Assembly (NCBI RefSeq): GCF_004362405.1
Contig: NZ_SNXE01000001.1
Span: 372,001 to 436,000, forward strand
DNA length: 64,000 bases
Direction: 5' to 3'
Source: Roseateles asaccharophilus
GTDB taxonomy: Bacteria; Pseudomonadota; Gammaproteobacteria; Burkholderiales; Burkholderiaceae_C
Below are positions 47,901 to 56,523 of this stretch, in pieces (the stretch's first letter is position 1; each line of letters opens with the position of its first letter). The notes beneath the pieces were generated by a model. The model worked only from the letters and a program-made list of their open reading frames with translations, did no database searches and was not told the DNA's origin. The position numbers and the translations under genes are program-made.

Positions 47901-50900
47901 TCTCGATCAGGAATTGCGGCTGCCCGCGCACATTGCCCGGCGCGCCGGCATAGCCCTGGAAGGTCCAGCGCGTGCCGTCCTTGAAGAACAGGCGCCACAA
48001 GCCATCCACCTGCGCCACGCGCGCGCCGTCGAAGGCCGGCTCGGTGCGATTGCGCAGCGAGCCGTCCGCGTCGGGCGCGAACACATGGTGCACATTGCCG
48101 GGCATCACCAGACGCACCGTGCTGCCGGCCAGCAGCATGGCGTCATGGTCCAAGGCCCAGCCATAACCGATGGAGCCCTCGGTGCCGCCGATATTGCCAA
48201 AGGCGTCGATGGGGTTGTAGTTGCGCCCCGTCTCGATCGGCGTGTGCCCCTTGCAGCTCATGCCGCCGGTGCGGGTCAACTCCTGGCCGGTCAGCATATC
48301 CACCGGATTGCCGCCACTGGGCTTGGGACAGTCGGGCGGCGGCGGCGGCGGCTTGGGCGGGCGCTCCAGGCAGGCCAAGCCGCAGACGCCGCAAAAGCGC
48401 GTCAGACCGCCGCTGACCATCTTGGCGGTCTTGCCATCGGCGCTCACCACGGCCTGACCCGCCACCTTCCACTCGCCGGTGCCACCCATGGGGCTGCCGT
48501 CAAAGAACCAGACGTTGACGGTTTCGCCCGGCTCGGCGCCGGTGTCGTTGGGCAGGGTGATGGGGATGGGCTTGGTCGGAATGCCGCCCATGGGCGTGCC
48601 GAAGTAGAGCTGATAGGCCGCGCCCGTGGGCACCGGTGGCGAGACCACCGGCAGCTCCGAGATCTCACGCTTTTCCACCGCGATGCGGGTCTTCTTCACC
48701 CCGTCCCAGCCAATGATCTCGGCGCCGGCCGGCAGCACGATCTCCAGGCCTGGGAAGCGCGGGTCGCTGATGCGCTGCTCGGCGCCGGCGTTGTTGATGG
48801 GCTTGAAGGTCTCCACCACCGGCGGCGGCGCGATCACGAAGTCCTTGAGCAGCACGATCTGATTGGCCTGCACATCCACACTGAAGGGCCAGATGGGATA
48901 GAGCGGGTTGGCCGGTGTCGCGTCGAAGCGCAGGGTCACAGGCCCGGCAGCCAAGCCGGCCAGCTCGAAGCTGCCGGCCGCATCGGTGGTGGTGGACGGC
49001 GAGTTCTGGGCCCCGGTGTCCGCACGCACGATCACACCGGCAATCGGCTGACCTTCGGGCGTGATGAAGCGGCCGCGCACACCGGTGCTGGGCGTGGAGA
49101 CGGGGTCGGGCACGGTCAGCGTGATCTTGACGCTGCGGCTGATGCTGCCCGCCGAGGAACTGCCGCTGCCACTCACCAGCAGCTCGTAGCTGCCGGGTTT
49201 GGTCTCGCCGTTGGCCTTCAGGCGCAAGGTGGCCTGGCGCTCGGCCGGCAGAAGCGCCGGATCAAAGCTGGCGCTGACGCCGGCCGGCAGACCGCTGATG
49301 CTCAGCGCCATCGCGCCGGCATAGGGCTGCGAGCCGGTGCTGACGATGGAGATCAGGCTGGCGGCTTCGCTGCCGCGCAGCAGGCGCAGCGCATTGGGCG
49401 TGGCGCCCAGACCCGCATCCTGGGCCTGGTCCACCGTGAAGACCGGGCCTGTGGCCGAACCCAGACCATTGGCCACGCGCACCGCGCCGGTACTGGCGGT
49501 GGCCGGGATGCGGATCTGCAGCTCGCTCGCGGTGGCCGACACCAGCTCCACCGGCGCGTCCCCCACCCAGGCGCGGTTGTTCGCCAACACCGGATCGAAG
49601 CCCTGACCGCTGATGCGAACCAGGGTGCCCAGCGCTCCGCGCGTCGGGCTGATGGCGGCAATGCTGAGCTGGCCCTGGCGCATCAGCAGCTGGGCGCGCG
49701 CGCTCTGGTGGCCCGGCGCCTCGGCCAGCAGCTGCAGGCTGCCCGCACCGAGGGCGCGCAGCGTGAAGCCGACCGAGGTAGCGCCGGCCGGAATCAGAAC
49801 GCTGGCGGCTACCTCGGCAGTGCCCTGGCCGCTCAGGCTCAGCTGCACAGTCAGGCCGCCGGCCGGCGCGGGCTTGGCCGTGCTGAGGACGAAAGGCTGG
49901 CTGGCGCCCACGGCCAGTTCCACGGAAGACGGCGACAGCAGCAGGGCCGGCAGCTGCTTGACGCTGACCTTGGCGCGCAGCTTGAACTGGCTGCCCAGGG
50001 TAATCTCCAGCCAGGCCTGACCCAGGCTGAGCCCCTCCAGCTCGCCTCGGGCCGTCACGCGGAAGACCTTCTCGTCCTCGCTGCGCAGCTGGATCGGGCC
50101 TTCGGGCCGGTCGCTGATCTGGCCGTCGGTCATCAGCGCCTTGAGCGGATAGGCCGCCGTATTGCCCAGGCCCAGCTCAAAGTCCTGCGGCGGCCGCAAC
50201 TCTTCGATCACCGGGGGCGTCACCTGCACCCGGGCGGTGGCCTGGCTGCCATTGAGACCCACGCTCAGCTGCGCCACGCCCTCGTCCAACGCGCGCAGCG
50301 GCACGCTGACCTGACTCTGCCCCGGTGCCACCGTCACGCTGGCGGGCAGCTCCAGCACATTGGCGGCGTCCACCTGCAGGCTCAGCTCGCTGGGTGCGGG
50401 ACCGCTGGGCGCCACCTGCACCAAGGCCTGGCCCACCATGCCCTTGGGCAGGCTCTGCTGCGCCGGGCTCAGGCCGGTGACGCGGGGCGGGCCGGCTTCC
50501 ACCAGCACGTCCAGGCTGGCCAGCACAGCACCGCCCCGACCCGCCAGGCTGAGCCTGGCCCGGCCCGGCGCCATGCCCTGCACGGCGAACTGCGCCTGGC
50601 GCTCACCGGCCGGCAAGAGCACAAAGGGCGGCACGCTCAGCACCGGCACCTGGGCCCCTGCCCCTGTGGACTGCTGGCTGTCGATGTTGAGCTTCAGTTC
50701 CTGGCCATAGGCGCGGACCGCGTCCTGGGTCAGCAGCACCGGGGCACTGGCGCCACTCATCAGACGCAGAACTGGGGGCGTGAGAGCGATGGAGGGGGCC
50801 ACCGCCTCACCCACCGGGTTGCGCAGCTGCAGCTGTGCGCTGACCCGGCTGCCCGCGCCTTCAATCTCCACCGTCGCCAGACCGGGCTTCAAGGCCTTGA

Positions 50901-51816
50901 TCGACAGCTCGCCCGCCTCCACACCCGCTGGCAGTTGCAAGGGGCTGCTCACCTGCGCCAGCTCCGCTGGCGACACCTTGACGCTCAGGTCCAGGGGCTG
51001 GTGCGTGAAGCCGCTGAGCTGCACACCCAGCTTGCCACTGGCACCGACCTCCAGCACGCTGCGATCGGGCAGCAGGGCCACGGGGCGTGCCGCGGCCTCG
51101 CTCACGCGCAGCAGGGTTTCCAGGTGATCGGCGCCCAACGAAGCCTGCACGGGGTGTGTGCCGACCTCCAGCCCGCGAACCGCGACCGTTGCGCTTTGCT
51201 GACCCGGCGCCAGCAGCACCTGCTCGGGCAGCTGCAAGGCGCCGGCCGTGCTGCTGTGAAGACCGATCCGGACCTCCTCGCGCGGTATGGCGTTCAGGCT
51301 CAAGCGAACACCCAGGGGCCCACCCACCCGGGCCTGGCCGGGTGCGGGAGCGATGGACACCAGTCGCGCCGAACCCTCAATCACGAGCACCGACACGCTC
51401 AGACGCCGGGACGGCGTCGAGATGCTCAGCTGCGCCATACCGGCACGCAGGCCCGTGAGCGGCAAGGGGACGAGGGTGGCCCCAAGCGGTACTCTCAACT
51501 GCTCGGGCGCGCTCACGACCTCGGGGGCGCTGTTCAGAATCTGATAGGTCTGCGCACGGGCGGCCGGACTGGGCAGGCGCAGCTGCAGCTGGGAGGCCGC
51601 ACCCACCTCCAGTGCGAGCTCGGACACATCCAGCATCGGCACGTCACCCCGGCCCACGATCTGGGCCTGGGCATGCGGGGGCGCCAGGCTCAGCAGTGCC
51701 AGCAGGCCCAGGAGCAGACCGGCGATCCAATCACGCCAGCCCGAGCGGACATTCGGCTGCAAGGCCTCACACCACACCGGGCCCGCCATCGATAGTTTGC
51801 TGTGCTGCTGCCGCAT
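44875..51816 (-). CDS. Giant secreted Rhs-repeat protein with Ig-like N-terminal half and polymorphic C-terminal tip
   Basis: A 2313-residue protein. A signal peptide ends near residue 51 (LLLGLLALLSLAPPHAQAQ). Residues 52-710 are repeated Ig/BIG-like modules (for example VLEVGASGKLGVQLSGF). A TIG domain lies near 715-800 (ISPTRGALGTLVRISGQGF), and a carboxypeptidase-regulatory-like domain near 905-980 (GRFITPEGQPIAGVIVRAD). A cysteine/proline linker lies near 1140-1165. RHS proper runs from about 1170 (GNPVDMLTGQELTRTGG), with YD repeats to about 2070. The conserved core is YYRARFYDPQLKRFLSEDP, ending at FTDPTG near 2160. The last 153 residues are a variable tip with GLEWSHSIARRTVDRY and SHARHDPSRHVPGVD, a possible nuclease-like toxin. 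GC falls in the tip. Confidence 0.88.
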   Translation of the reverse strand: MRQQHSKLSMAGPVWCEALQPNVRSGWRDWIAGLLLGLLALLSLAPPHAQAQIVGRGDVPMLDVSELALEVGAASQLQLRLPSPAARAQTYQILNSAPEVVSAPEQLRVPLGATLVPLPLTGLRAGMAQLSISTPSRRLSVSVLVIEGSARLVSIAPAPGQARVGGPLGVRLSLNAIPREEVRIGLHSSTAGALQLPEQVLLAPGQQSATVAVRGLEVGTHPVQASLGADHLETLLRVSEAAARPVALLPDRSVLEVGASGKLGVQLSGFTHQPLDLSVKVSPAELAQVSSPLQLPAGVEAGELSIKALKPGLATVEIEGAGSRVSAQLQLRNPVGEAVAPSIALTPPVLRLMSGASAPVLLTQDAVRAYGQELKLNIDSQQSTGAGAQVPVLSVPPFVLLPAGERQAQFAVQGMAPGRARLSLAGRGGAVLASLDVLVEAGPPRVTGLSPAQQSLPKGMVGQALVQVAPSGPAPSELSLQVDAANVLELPASVTVAPGQSQVSVPLRALDEGVAQLSVGLNGSQATARVQVTPPVIEELRPPQDFELGLGNTAAYPLKALMTDGQISDRPEGPIQLRSEDEKVFRVTARGELEGLSLGQAWLEITLGSQFKLRAKVSVKQLPALLLSPSSVELAVGASQPFVLSTAKPAPAGGLTVQLSLSGQGTAEVAASVLIPAGATSVGFTLRALGAGSLQLLAEAPGHQSARAQLLMRQGQLSIAAISPTRGALGTLVRISGQGFDPVLANNRAWVGDAPVELVSATASELQIRIPATASTGAVRVANGLGSATGPVFTVDQAQDAGLGATPNALRLLRGSEAASLISIVSTGSQPYAGAMALSISGLPAGVSASFDPALLPAERQATLRLKANGETKPGSYELLVSGSGSSSAGSISRSVKITLTVPDPVSTPSTGVRGRFITPEGQPIAGVIVRADTGAQNSPSTTTDAAGSFELAGLAAGPVTLRFDATPANPLYPIWPFSVDVQANQIVLLKDFVIAPPPVVETFKPINNAGAEQRISDPRFPGLEIVLPAGAEIIGWDGVKKTRIAVEKREISELPVVSPPVPTGAAYQLYFGTPMGGIPTKPIPITLPNDTGAEPGETVNVWFFDGSPMGGTGEWKVAGQAVVSADGKTAKMVSGGLTRFCGVCGLACLERPPKPPPPPPDCPKPSGGNPVDMLTGQELTRTGGMSCKGHTPIETGRNYNPIDAFGNIGGTEGSIGYGWALDHDAMLLAGSTVRLVMPGNVHHVFAPDADGSLRNRTEPAFDGARVAQVDGLWRLFFKDGTRWTFQGYAGAPGNVRGQPQFLIETLSPSGARVTVARNTRGQLLSVGTEQRRITASYGSSGFIEALTDPEGRAERFSYTASKRLATVTDADGRETRYGYVKDADMPVDAACRHVLPPETGERLKSIQYPGLQHPTENVYGSSRRVLKQSTAQGKEYRFSYRVGGACITHQSNPGKVCSGASCPVEDSWENYEAGWRFHGGQVLSTTVREPDGTTRMARFGSQGQVLEMSDSAGGRTQWTRDAQNRRTRVVDAIGRTTRMVYDDLGNVVRQIDALGRITDIQYDPLWNKPSSVSRYADDGTAQTWRMGYDGKGNLNRLTDPLGHVVKMDYNANGQLTALTDALNQTSSMGYNAAGDLVRLVDALGNTTRISTDRSGRPVSSTDPLSYTSSSKSNGIGQTVEIEDPLGGKTLMSYDAGARLSKVTNPLGKDIASYGYDEFGRLVSRTDALGAVERYAYDAADRLSELTDRKGQVTRYSYDEAGRLLRMEAPDRSVEQVYDGAGRLIRIESNGGQGASRIDYEYDAADRLLREVQTFQGRSQVLSYAYDRLDRRISRKLDEQDEVRYEWDLANRLTAIHYAGQATRYSWDAAGRLSKKTLPNGITADYGYDAANRLLSIDYKKADGSRIDQLSYSYDARGQRSSKTVAAQHLGVETPMTAEYDAADRMSRITLRPGQPGREERCVLSYDANGNLAEKACDGASGTTRYGWDSLNKLASITGPGLNAGFAYDALGRRVSRTLNGEVSWYSYDGEQAIAETKSGVTTRLLTGLAVDELIATYTQGQQRVMLSDALGSILGETRADGSRATIRTYSPYGETSHSGEAPSSSTAYTGREQDSGNLYYYRARFYDPQLKRFLSEDPIGLAGGGNVYVYVEGDPLSFTDPTGEFIPQLIGFGIGVGLEYLTNPCASAGDLLLAGGLGALGGGLSKAAFLRLGAKSRTRDTGLEWSHSIARRTVDRYTSGALNKALNQRGGLNGSWRTPASHARHDPSRHVPGVDPLPLPLRALDRIPDWLKGTGVGGGVGATVAGSDCACR

Positions 51817-51928
51817 AGAAAGATGAGTACCGCTTGTGCCGCCACGAATGTGACCGGGTCGATGAACACTGCTGCTGTGTCAAATCGCCATCGCGTGGCC
51901 GCTCGCGCCCGGCCACGGCGACGCGGAA

Positions 51929-53464
51929 TCAGCCTCCCATGCTGGCCAGTCGCAGGGTGGCCAGGGCTTCCGGCGAGGCCTCGAACTCACGCCCGCTGGC
52001 CGTGATCAGCAAGGTGCGGGAGGCGCGGCCATCCAGGCTGGCCATCAGGGTCACCCGCTCCACCCGCTCGCCTTGGGCAAACCGCGACAGCGCCTCGCCC
52101 ATGGCCACCACCACCGTGTAAGTGATGGTGGCCTGCAGGGTGCTGGCCCCGGCCGGCAGATTGATGCTGGCGCTTGCGGTAGCGGCCTGCGGTGTGCCGG
52201 CCAGGGCGGTGCTGACCACGCTGACCTCGGGGCCGTTATTGGGTGTGGCCGCCAAACGCACGGTATTGCCCACCGGAACGCCGGTGGTGGCAAAACTCAC
52301 CGTGACCGGGTTGGCCGTATTGGCCGGCAGCCGCACATCGGCCACGCCGGTCGGCGGCTCCGGCACATTGACCCCGGCCACGCTGGTGATCTTCAGGGTT
52401 GGCGTGCCGGCGATGAAGACGGGGCCGGGTTGGGCGCTGCTGGCGGCCGGGTTGGTGGCCGCAGTGCGCGTGATGTTCTCGGCCTCCAGGCGGATGCGGC
52501 CGACGCCACCGGCACCGCCACGATAGCCGCAGGTATAGCTGCCAGAGCCGCCGCCCGTGGCTGCGATCTCGCCATTGCCCGCAATGGTCGTCGCGACCAA
52601 TCGGATAGCGCCGCCACTGCCGCCACCACCGCCCGACGCCCGATTCATGCTGTCGCAGCCCACCGTGGCCACATCGCCGGCGCGCCCGCCGTTCGCGAGA
52701 ATCTTGCCCGTGGTGTTGGTGATCGTCAGTGTCCCGGAGACCGCCATCAGCAGGGCACCGCCGCCACCGGCACCGCCAGAGCCCGCCCAGTTACGGCCAC
52801 CTTGTCCGCCACCGCCGCCGGATCCTCCAACCAGCGGCAATAGCTCAGCAGCTCCGTAAACAGGCCCCACAGGCGGCTCAACACAGTAAGCGCTGCTCGT
52901 TCCACCAACAGTACCAAAGCCGCCACCGGTGCCGCCTCCGTAACCGACCGTATTCGCAAGTTCCCAGTCCAAGCCATTGCAGGTCGCTCGACCCGCCGCT
53001 ATGCCGCCCCCCGGCCCCAGCCCCTTGCCACCCAGGCGCTCGATCAGGTCCACCGCCCCGGGGCGACCACCGCGACCACCGCCATAACCCCCAGGCCCGC
53101 CTTCACCCGGATTGCCATCATCGGCCAACACACCATCCCCGGCGGTGCCGGAAGCTGTCGAAGGCCTGCCACTGACATCGATCGTTCCGCTGATCACCGC
53201 GTTGCCAGCCACCAGCAGGACCACCGGCGTGTTGGTGGCGTTCTTCTTGAAGGTGACTTTCACGCCGGCCGGAATGTTGATATTGGCGTAGTTGAGGATG
53301 CCCGAGGGCGGCAGGGTGATGACCGTGTCGACCGCCGGCGCCAGATCGCCGTCGGCGCCGGTGCTGCCGCTGTTGAAGGCCTGCGCACCCTGGGCCAGGG
53401 CCACGAGCGCCAGCGTCATCACGGCGCGTCCGGTAGTGCTGAGATGATGTTGTGCTGCACCCAT
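51929..53464 (-). CDS. Secreted glycine-rich repeat protein
   Basis: A 511-residue protein with a signal peptide (AVMTLALVALAQGAQA). The first 65 mature residues (LPPSGILNYANINIPAGVKV) resemble a beta-helix or adhesin cap. A long central region is glycine-rich (GGPGGYGGGRGGRPGAVD, GGSGGGGGQGGRNWAGSGG), with paired cysteines. The C-terminal 170 residues are beta-rich (KITSVAGVNVPEPPTGVADV, then VSLP-like strands). The start at 53464 is fixed by AAAGGAGG seven bases upstream. Function unknown; it could be a surface adhesin or matrix protein. It is the middle gene of the Rhs/TIG operon. Confidence 0.72.
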   Translation of the reverse strand: MGAAQHHLSTTGRAVMTLALVALAQGAQAFNSGSTGADGDLAPAVDTVITLPPSGILNYANINIPAGVKVTFKKNATNTPVVLLVAGNAVISGTIDVSGRPSTASGTAGDGVLADDGNPGEGGPGGYGGGRGGRPGAVDLIERLGGKGLGPGGGIAAGRATCNGLDWELANTVGYGGGTGGGFGTVGGTSSAYCVEPPVGPVYGAAELLPLVGGSGGGGGQGGRNWAGSGGAGGGGALLMAVSGTLTITNTTGKILANGGRAGDVATVGCDSMNRASGGGGGSGGAIRLVATTIAGNGEIAATGGGSGSYTCGYRGGAGGVGRIRLEAENITRTAATNPAASSAQPGPVFIAGTPTLKITSVAGVNVPEPPTGVADVRLPANTANPVTVSFATTGVPVGNTVRLAATPNNGPEVSVVSTALAGTPQAATASASINLPAGASTLQATITYTVVVAMGEALSRFAQGERVERVTLMASLDGRASRTLLITASGREFEASPEALATLRLASMGG

Positions 53465-53529
53465 GGCGCGGCCTCCTTTGCTATGGAAAGAACGTAAGGT
53501 GAGTTGCGGGACTGCGGAATGGCGCGCGC

Positions 53530-56523
53530 TCATGGCGTGGCCTCCTTGACATAGACGGTGAAGGTGTTCGCGGGCGAGGCCAGCGCAGACGAGCCCCCGA
53601 TGGGGTTGAACACCCTGATGGTGTAGGCGCCGGTGGGCGCATCGGCCCGCACGGCCACGGGAATCGTCAGCTCGCTGCCATCGGCATTGATGCTGGGCGT
53701 GTCGCCCATCACCAGGGCGCCGCCCGGCAAGGCCTCGACACGCTGTACGCGCTGCAGATGCTTGCCACGCACGCGCAGCACGATCACATCACCCTGGCGC
53801 GCGAGGATGGGCTCGATCGACACGATCTCCGGCATCTCGGCCAGCACTTCCAGCTGCAAGCGGTGGGGAGCACTCAGCACCGGAATCGGCTTGCCGGTCT
53901 CGTCCAGCACGATGAGCTCGTAGGGCTGCAGCGGCGCATCGGTCCTGGCCTGCACCGTCTGGCGCAGGCTGCTGCCGTCGGGGCTGCGCAGTGCGGCACC
54001 CTGCAACACCAGGCCGGTGGCGGGCAGCAGCTGCAGGCTCGCATCCTCCGGGAGGGCAACCCCACTCACCACCAGCTCCAGGGACTGGCCACGCTGCACG
54101 GCCGCGGGACTTAGTCCAAGGACGCCAGCCCCCAGGACCACACCGGTGGTGGCGGCACGCAGCTGCAGCTCCTGCTCGCGCGGCTGCGCCGTCTGCTCCC
54201 ACTGCACGCCCACCAGGGAGCCGGTCACGAGCGTGGCGAGCGGCGGCGGCGTGCCCCCATCGGCCCCCAGCAACACGCCCACGGCTGCGGCCTGCAGATC
54301 CCTCACCTGACTGGCCACATCGCCCAGGGTCAGCTGATTGTTCGGGCCCGGCGTGGCGCTGGTGCTGCCCGCCGGCGTCTGCAGGGTGACGGTGCGCGCA
54401 CCCTTGGCCGCGGCAGCGTCGATGATCAGCGACACGGTGGCCAGCTTGCCCTCGGCATCCACATTGACCGTGCCGATGGACACACCCGCGGCGGGCGACA
54501 CCTGCACCGACTGCGCATTCAGGAAGTTGCGGCCACGCAGGGTCAGGGCAATCGTGCTGCCCGGCTTGGCGGTCGGCGGCTCGATGGAGTCGAGCACCGG
54601 CAGTACCGGGGTGACCAGCAGCAGCGGCTCTTCCGGCGCCGCGAAAGGCAGCGCCACGCCCGCGGCCACCAGCTTGAGACGGCGCAGGCCCAGGGGCGCA
54701 TCGCTGGCCGCGGTGACCGCCACGCTGACACTGCGGCCATCGGGCGCCACACTGATTGCGCCCACCGTCAGCCCGGTCGCAGCTTCGATACCCAGTGCAT
54801 CCACGCCCTGCAGGCCTTCGCCACTGAACACCAGGGTGCGGGTCTCTCCCTTGGCGATGCTGCGGGGCGCAAAGTCGCTGAGCACCGTGCCCAGGGTCAC
54901 ACCGACCAGCGGCGCGGCACTGAAGGTGTTCAAGCCAGCACCCGGATCCACGGGTTTTTCGAGCAGCACCCCGACCACGCCGGCGCTCAGTTGCTGCACG
55001 GACTTCCAATCGCTATCGTCCTCATAGACGGTCACGGTATTGGCCGCCGAGGCCCCCTCGTCGCTCAGGCCACTGGGGCTGCTCAGCACAATCACGCGGG
55101 GCCCGGGCACCGCGCTGGCCAGCACCTGCAGCCCCACGGTCAGGCTGCTGCCGTCCGGCGACACGCTCAGGGTGGAGCCCAGACGCAGGCCGGTGGCGCC
55201 GCGCACCTCCACACCACTCACATCCTGCAGATTGCGGCCGCGAATCACGAACTCCGCCACCGTGCTGCCCGCCTTCAGGGCTATTGGCGCCACCGAGAAA
55301 ATCTGCGGCCGCGGCAGGACGATGTCGATATCGTCAGCCCCCTGAATGACCGGACGCAGGCTGACACCGCCCGCCTGCAGCACCAGGCTGCGCAGGCCGG
55401 TGGCCGCTGCAGCATCCACCGTCACGGGCAGCTCGGCCTGCTTGCGGTCTGCGCTCAGGCTCAGTGTCCCCAGGGTCAAGCCCTGGGCCGGCTCCAGGCT
55501 GGCGCTCAAGTCGGGAGGCAGTGATTCACCCAGGATGCGCAGGGTCTGTGTGGCACCCTGCGAGAGATAGCGCGGTTGAGTGTCCAGCCACAGGCTGCCC
55601 GCACTCATGTGAACACCAACCAGCGGCGCCCCCAGCAGGGTCGCAATGCCGCTGGGCGGCTGCGGTACTGTCGCCACCTCTACCCCGACCAGGGCGGCTC
55701 GGGCCGTGCTGATGCCCTCGGGGTTGATGGTGACAAAGATGGGGACCTGCAGCACGCCCAGCGTGGGGGAGCTCAGGCGCAACTCCGTGTTGCCGCCCTT
55801 GAGGCCTCGCACCGCGAAGCGTGCAGCGGTCTGCCCGGCGGCCAGGCTCAGGCTGAGCGGGCTGACCGTCGCGATGTCGTCCCGAACCACGGCCAGCGTG
55901 AACTGATGCGCCTCATCGTCGGCATGACTCAGGGTCAGATCGAAACCCGCTGCGCCAGCGCTGGGCGACACGGCAATGGGCAGGGGCGCCACCTGGGCGA
56001 TGGGCAGCAGCGGCCGAATCTGCAGGCTGATGCTGGCCGTGCCGGCGGCCGAGCTCAAGCGCAAGGCACTGGCACCAAGCCGAGCCGTGGGAGACACCGC
56101 CAGATCGAAGGCGATGCTGCCGGTGCTTCGGCTGACGCGCGAGATGCCCAGCTCGGGATCGTCGGCCGTGAGTGCGGCCGTAGCCAGCTGCGTGCCGTTG
56201 AGTGTGATGCGCGTGCTGCTGCCTCGTCGAAGCGAGGCCGGGCTAATGCTAGTCGCGGTGGGCGGCTGTGCCGTGCCATCGGTACGCACGGCCAGGATAT
56301 TGCCCGCGGCGTCGTACTGGTACTCGGTGAGCTTGTTGGCGGCGTCGATCACGCGGATCAAACGCCCCAGGCCGTCGTACTCGTAACGCTCGGTCGCCGC
56401 CTGCGCCGTCGGCAGGGCAAGCAGCGCCGCAGCGAGCAGGAACAGGTGGTGGAGCCGCAGAAACCGGAACAGGCCGGCGCGACACAGCGCAAGAACAGAC
56501 GACAGTGCTCTGCTGGAGCCCAC
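53530..56523 (-). CDS. Secreted TIG-repeat protein with N-terminal Rhs YD pair
   Basis: A 997-residue protein. The signal peptide is FLLAAALLALPTAQA (to about residue 42). It is followed at once by two YD repeats, ERYEYDGLGRLIRVIDAAN and LTEYQYDAAGNILAVRTDG, with no further Rhs sequence. The remainder is beta-sandwich modules with TIG/IPT character (SISPASLRRGSSTRITLNG, FSVAPIALKAGSTVAEFVIRG, SIEPPTAKPGSTIALTLRG, SIEPILARQGDVIVLRVRG). A GTG at 56523 preceded by GGGGGA is the start. It is the first gene of the minus-strand operon leading to the glycine-rich and Rhs genes. Surface display or adhesion is likely; no enzymatic motif is seen. Confidence 0.8.
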   Translation of the reverse strand: MGSSRALSSVLALCRAGLFRFLRLHHLFLLAAALLALPTAQAATERYEYDGLGRLIRVIDAANKLTEYQYDAAGNILAVRTDGTAQPPTATSISPASLRRGSSTRITLNGTQLATAALTADDPELGISRVSRSTGSIAFDLAVSPTARLGASALRLSSAAGTASISLQIRPLLPIAQVAPLPIAVSPSAGAAGFDLTLSHADDEAHQFTLAVVRDDIATVSPLSLSLAAGQTAARFAVRGLKGGNTELRLSSPTLGVLQVPIFVTINPEGISTARAALVGVEVATVPQPPSGIATLLGAPLVGVHMSAGSLWLDTQPRYLSQGATQTLRILGESLPPDLSASLEPAQGLTLGTLSLSADRKQAELPVTVDAAAATGLRSLVLQAGGVSLRPVIQGADDIDIVLPRPQIFSVAPIALKAGSTVAEFVIRGRNLQDVSGVEVRGATGLRLGSTLSVSPDGSSLTVGLQVLASAVPGPRVIVLSSPSGLSDEGASAANTVTVYEDDSDWKSVQQLSAGVVGVLLEKPVDPGAGLNTFSAAPLVGVTLGTVLSDFAPRSIAKGETRTLVFSGEGLQGVDALGIEAATGLTVGAISVAPDGRSVSVAVTAASDAPLGLRRLKLVAAGVALPFAAPEEPLLLVTPVLPVLDSIEPPTAKPGSTIALTLRGRNFLNAQSVQVSPAAGVSIGTVNVDAEGKLATVSLIIDAAAAKGARTVTLQTPAGSTSATPGPNNQLTLGDVASQVRDLQAAAVGVLLGADGGTPPPLATLVTGSLVGVQWEQTAQPREQELQLRAATTGVVLGAGVLGLSPAAVQRGQSLELVVSGVALPEDASLQLLPATGLVLQGAALRSPDGSSLRQTVQARTDAPLQPYELIVLDETGKPIPVLSAPHRLQLEVLAEMPEIVSIEPILARQGDVIVLRVRGKHLQRVQRVEALPGGALVMGDTPSINADGSELTIPVAVRADAPTGAYTIRVFNPIGGSSALASPANTFTVYVKEATP
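54199..55696 (-). repeat. Three long tandem protein repeats within the TIG protein
   Basis: A distinctive element recurs at about residues 278, 515 and 747 of the TIG protein: VGVEVATVPQPPSGIATLLG, VGVLLEKPVDPGAGLNTFS and VGVLLGADGGTPPPLATLV. Each is followed by a PLVGV or SLVGV segment. After each comes a TIG-type strand (YLSQGATQTLRILGE, SIAKGETRTLVFSGE, AVQRGQSLELVVSG). The unit is about 235 residues or 700 bases. Divergence between copies is high, so the duplication is old rather than a recent recombination product. Confidence 0.6.

Noticed and set aside
47005-51795. A very long plus-strand open frame (about 1600 codons) across the Rhs gene
   Set aside because: It is the antisense of the Rhs N-terminal half. 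The predicted protein is a low-complexity mix of Gly, Ala, His, Gln and Arg with no domain, and the minus strand has clear Ig and YD repeats.
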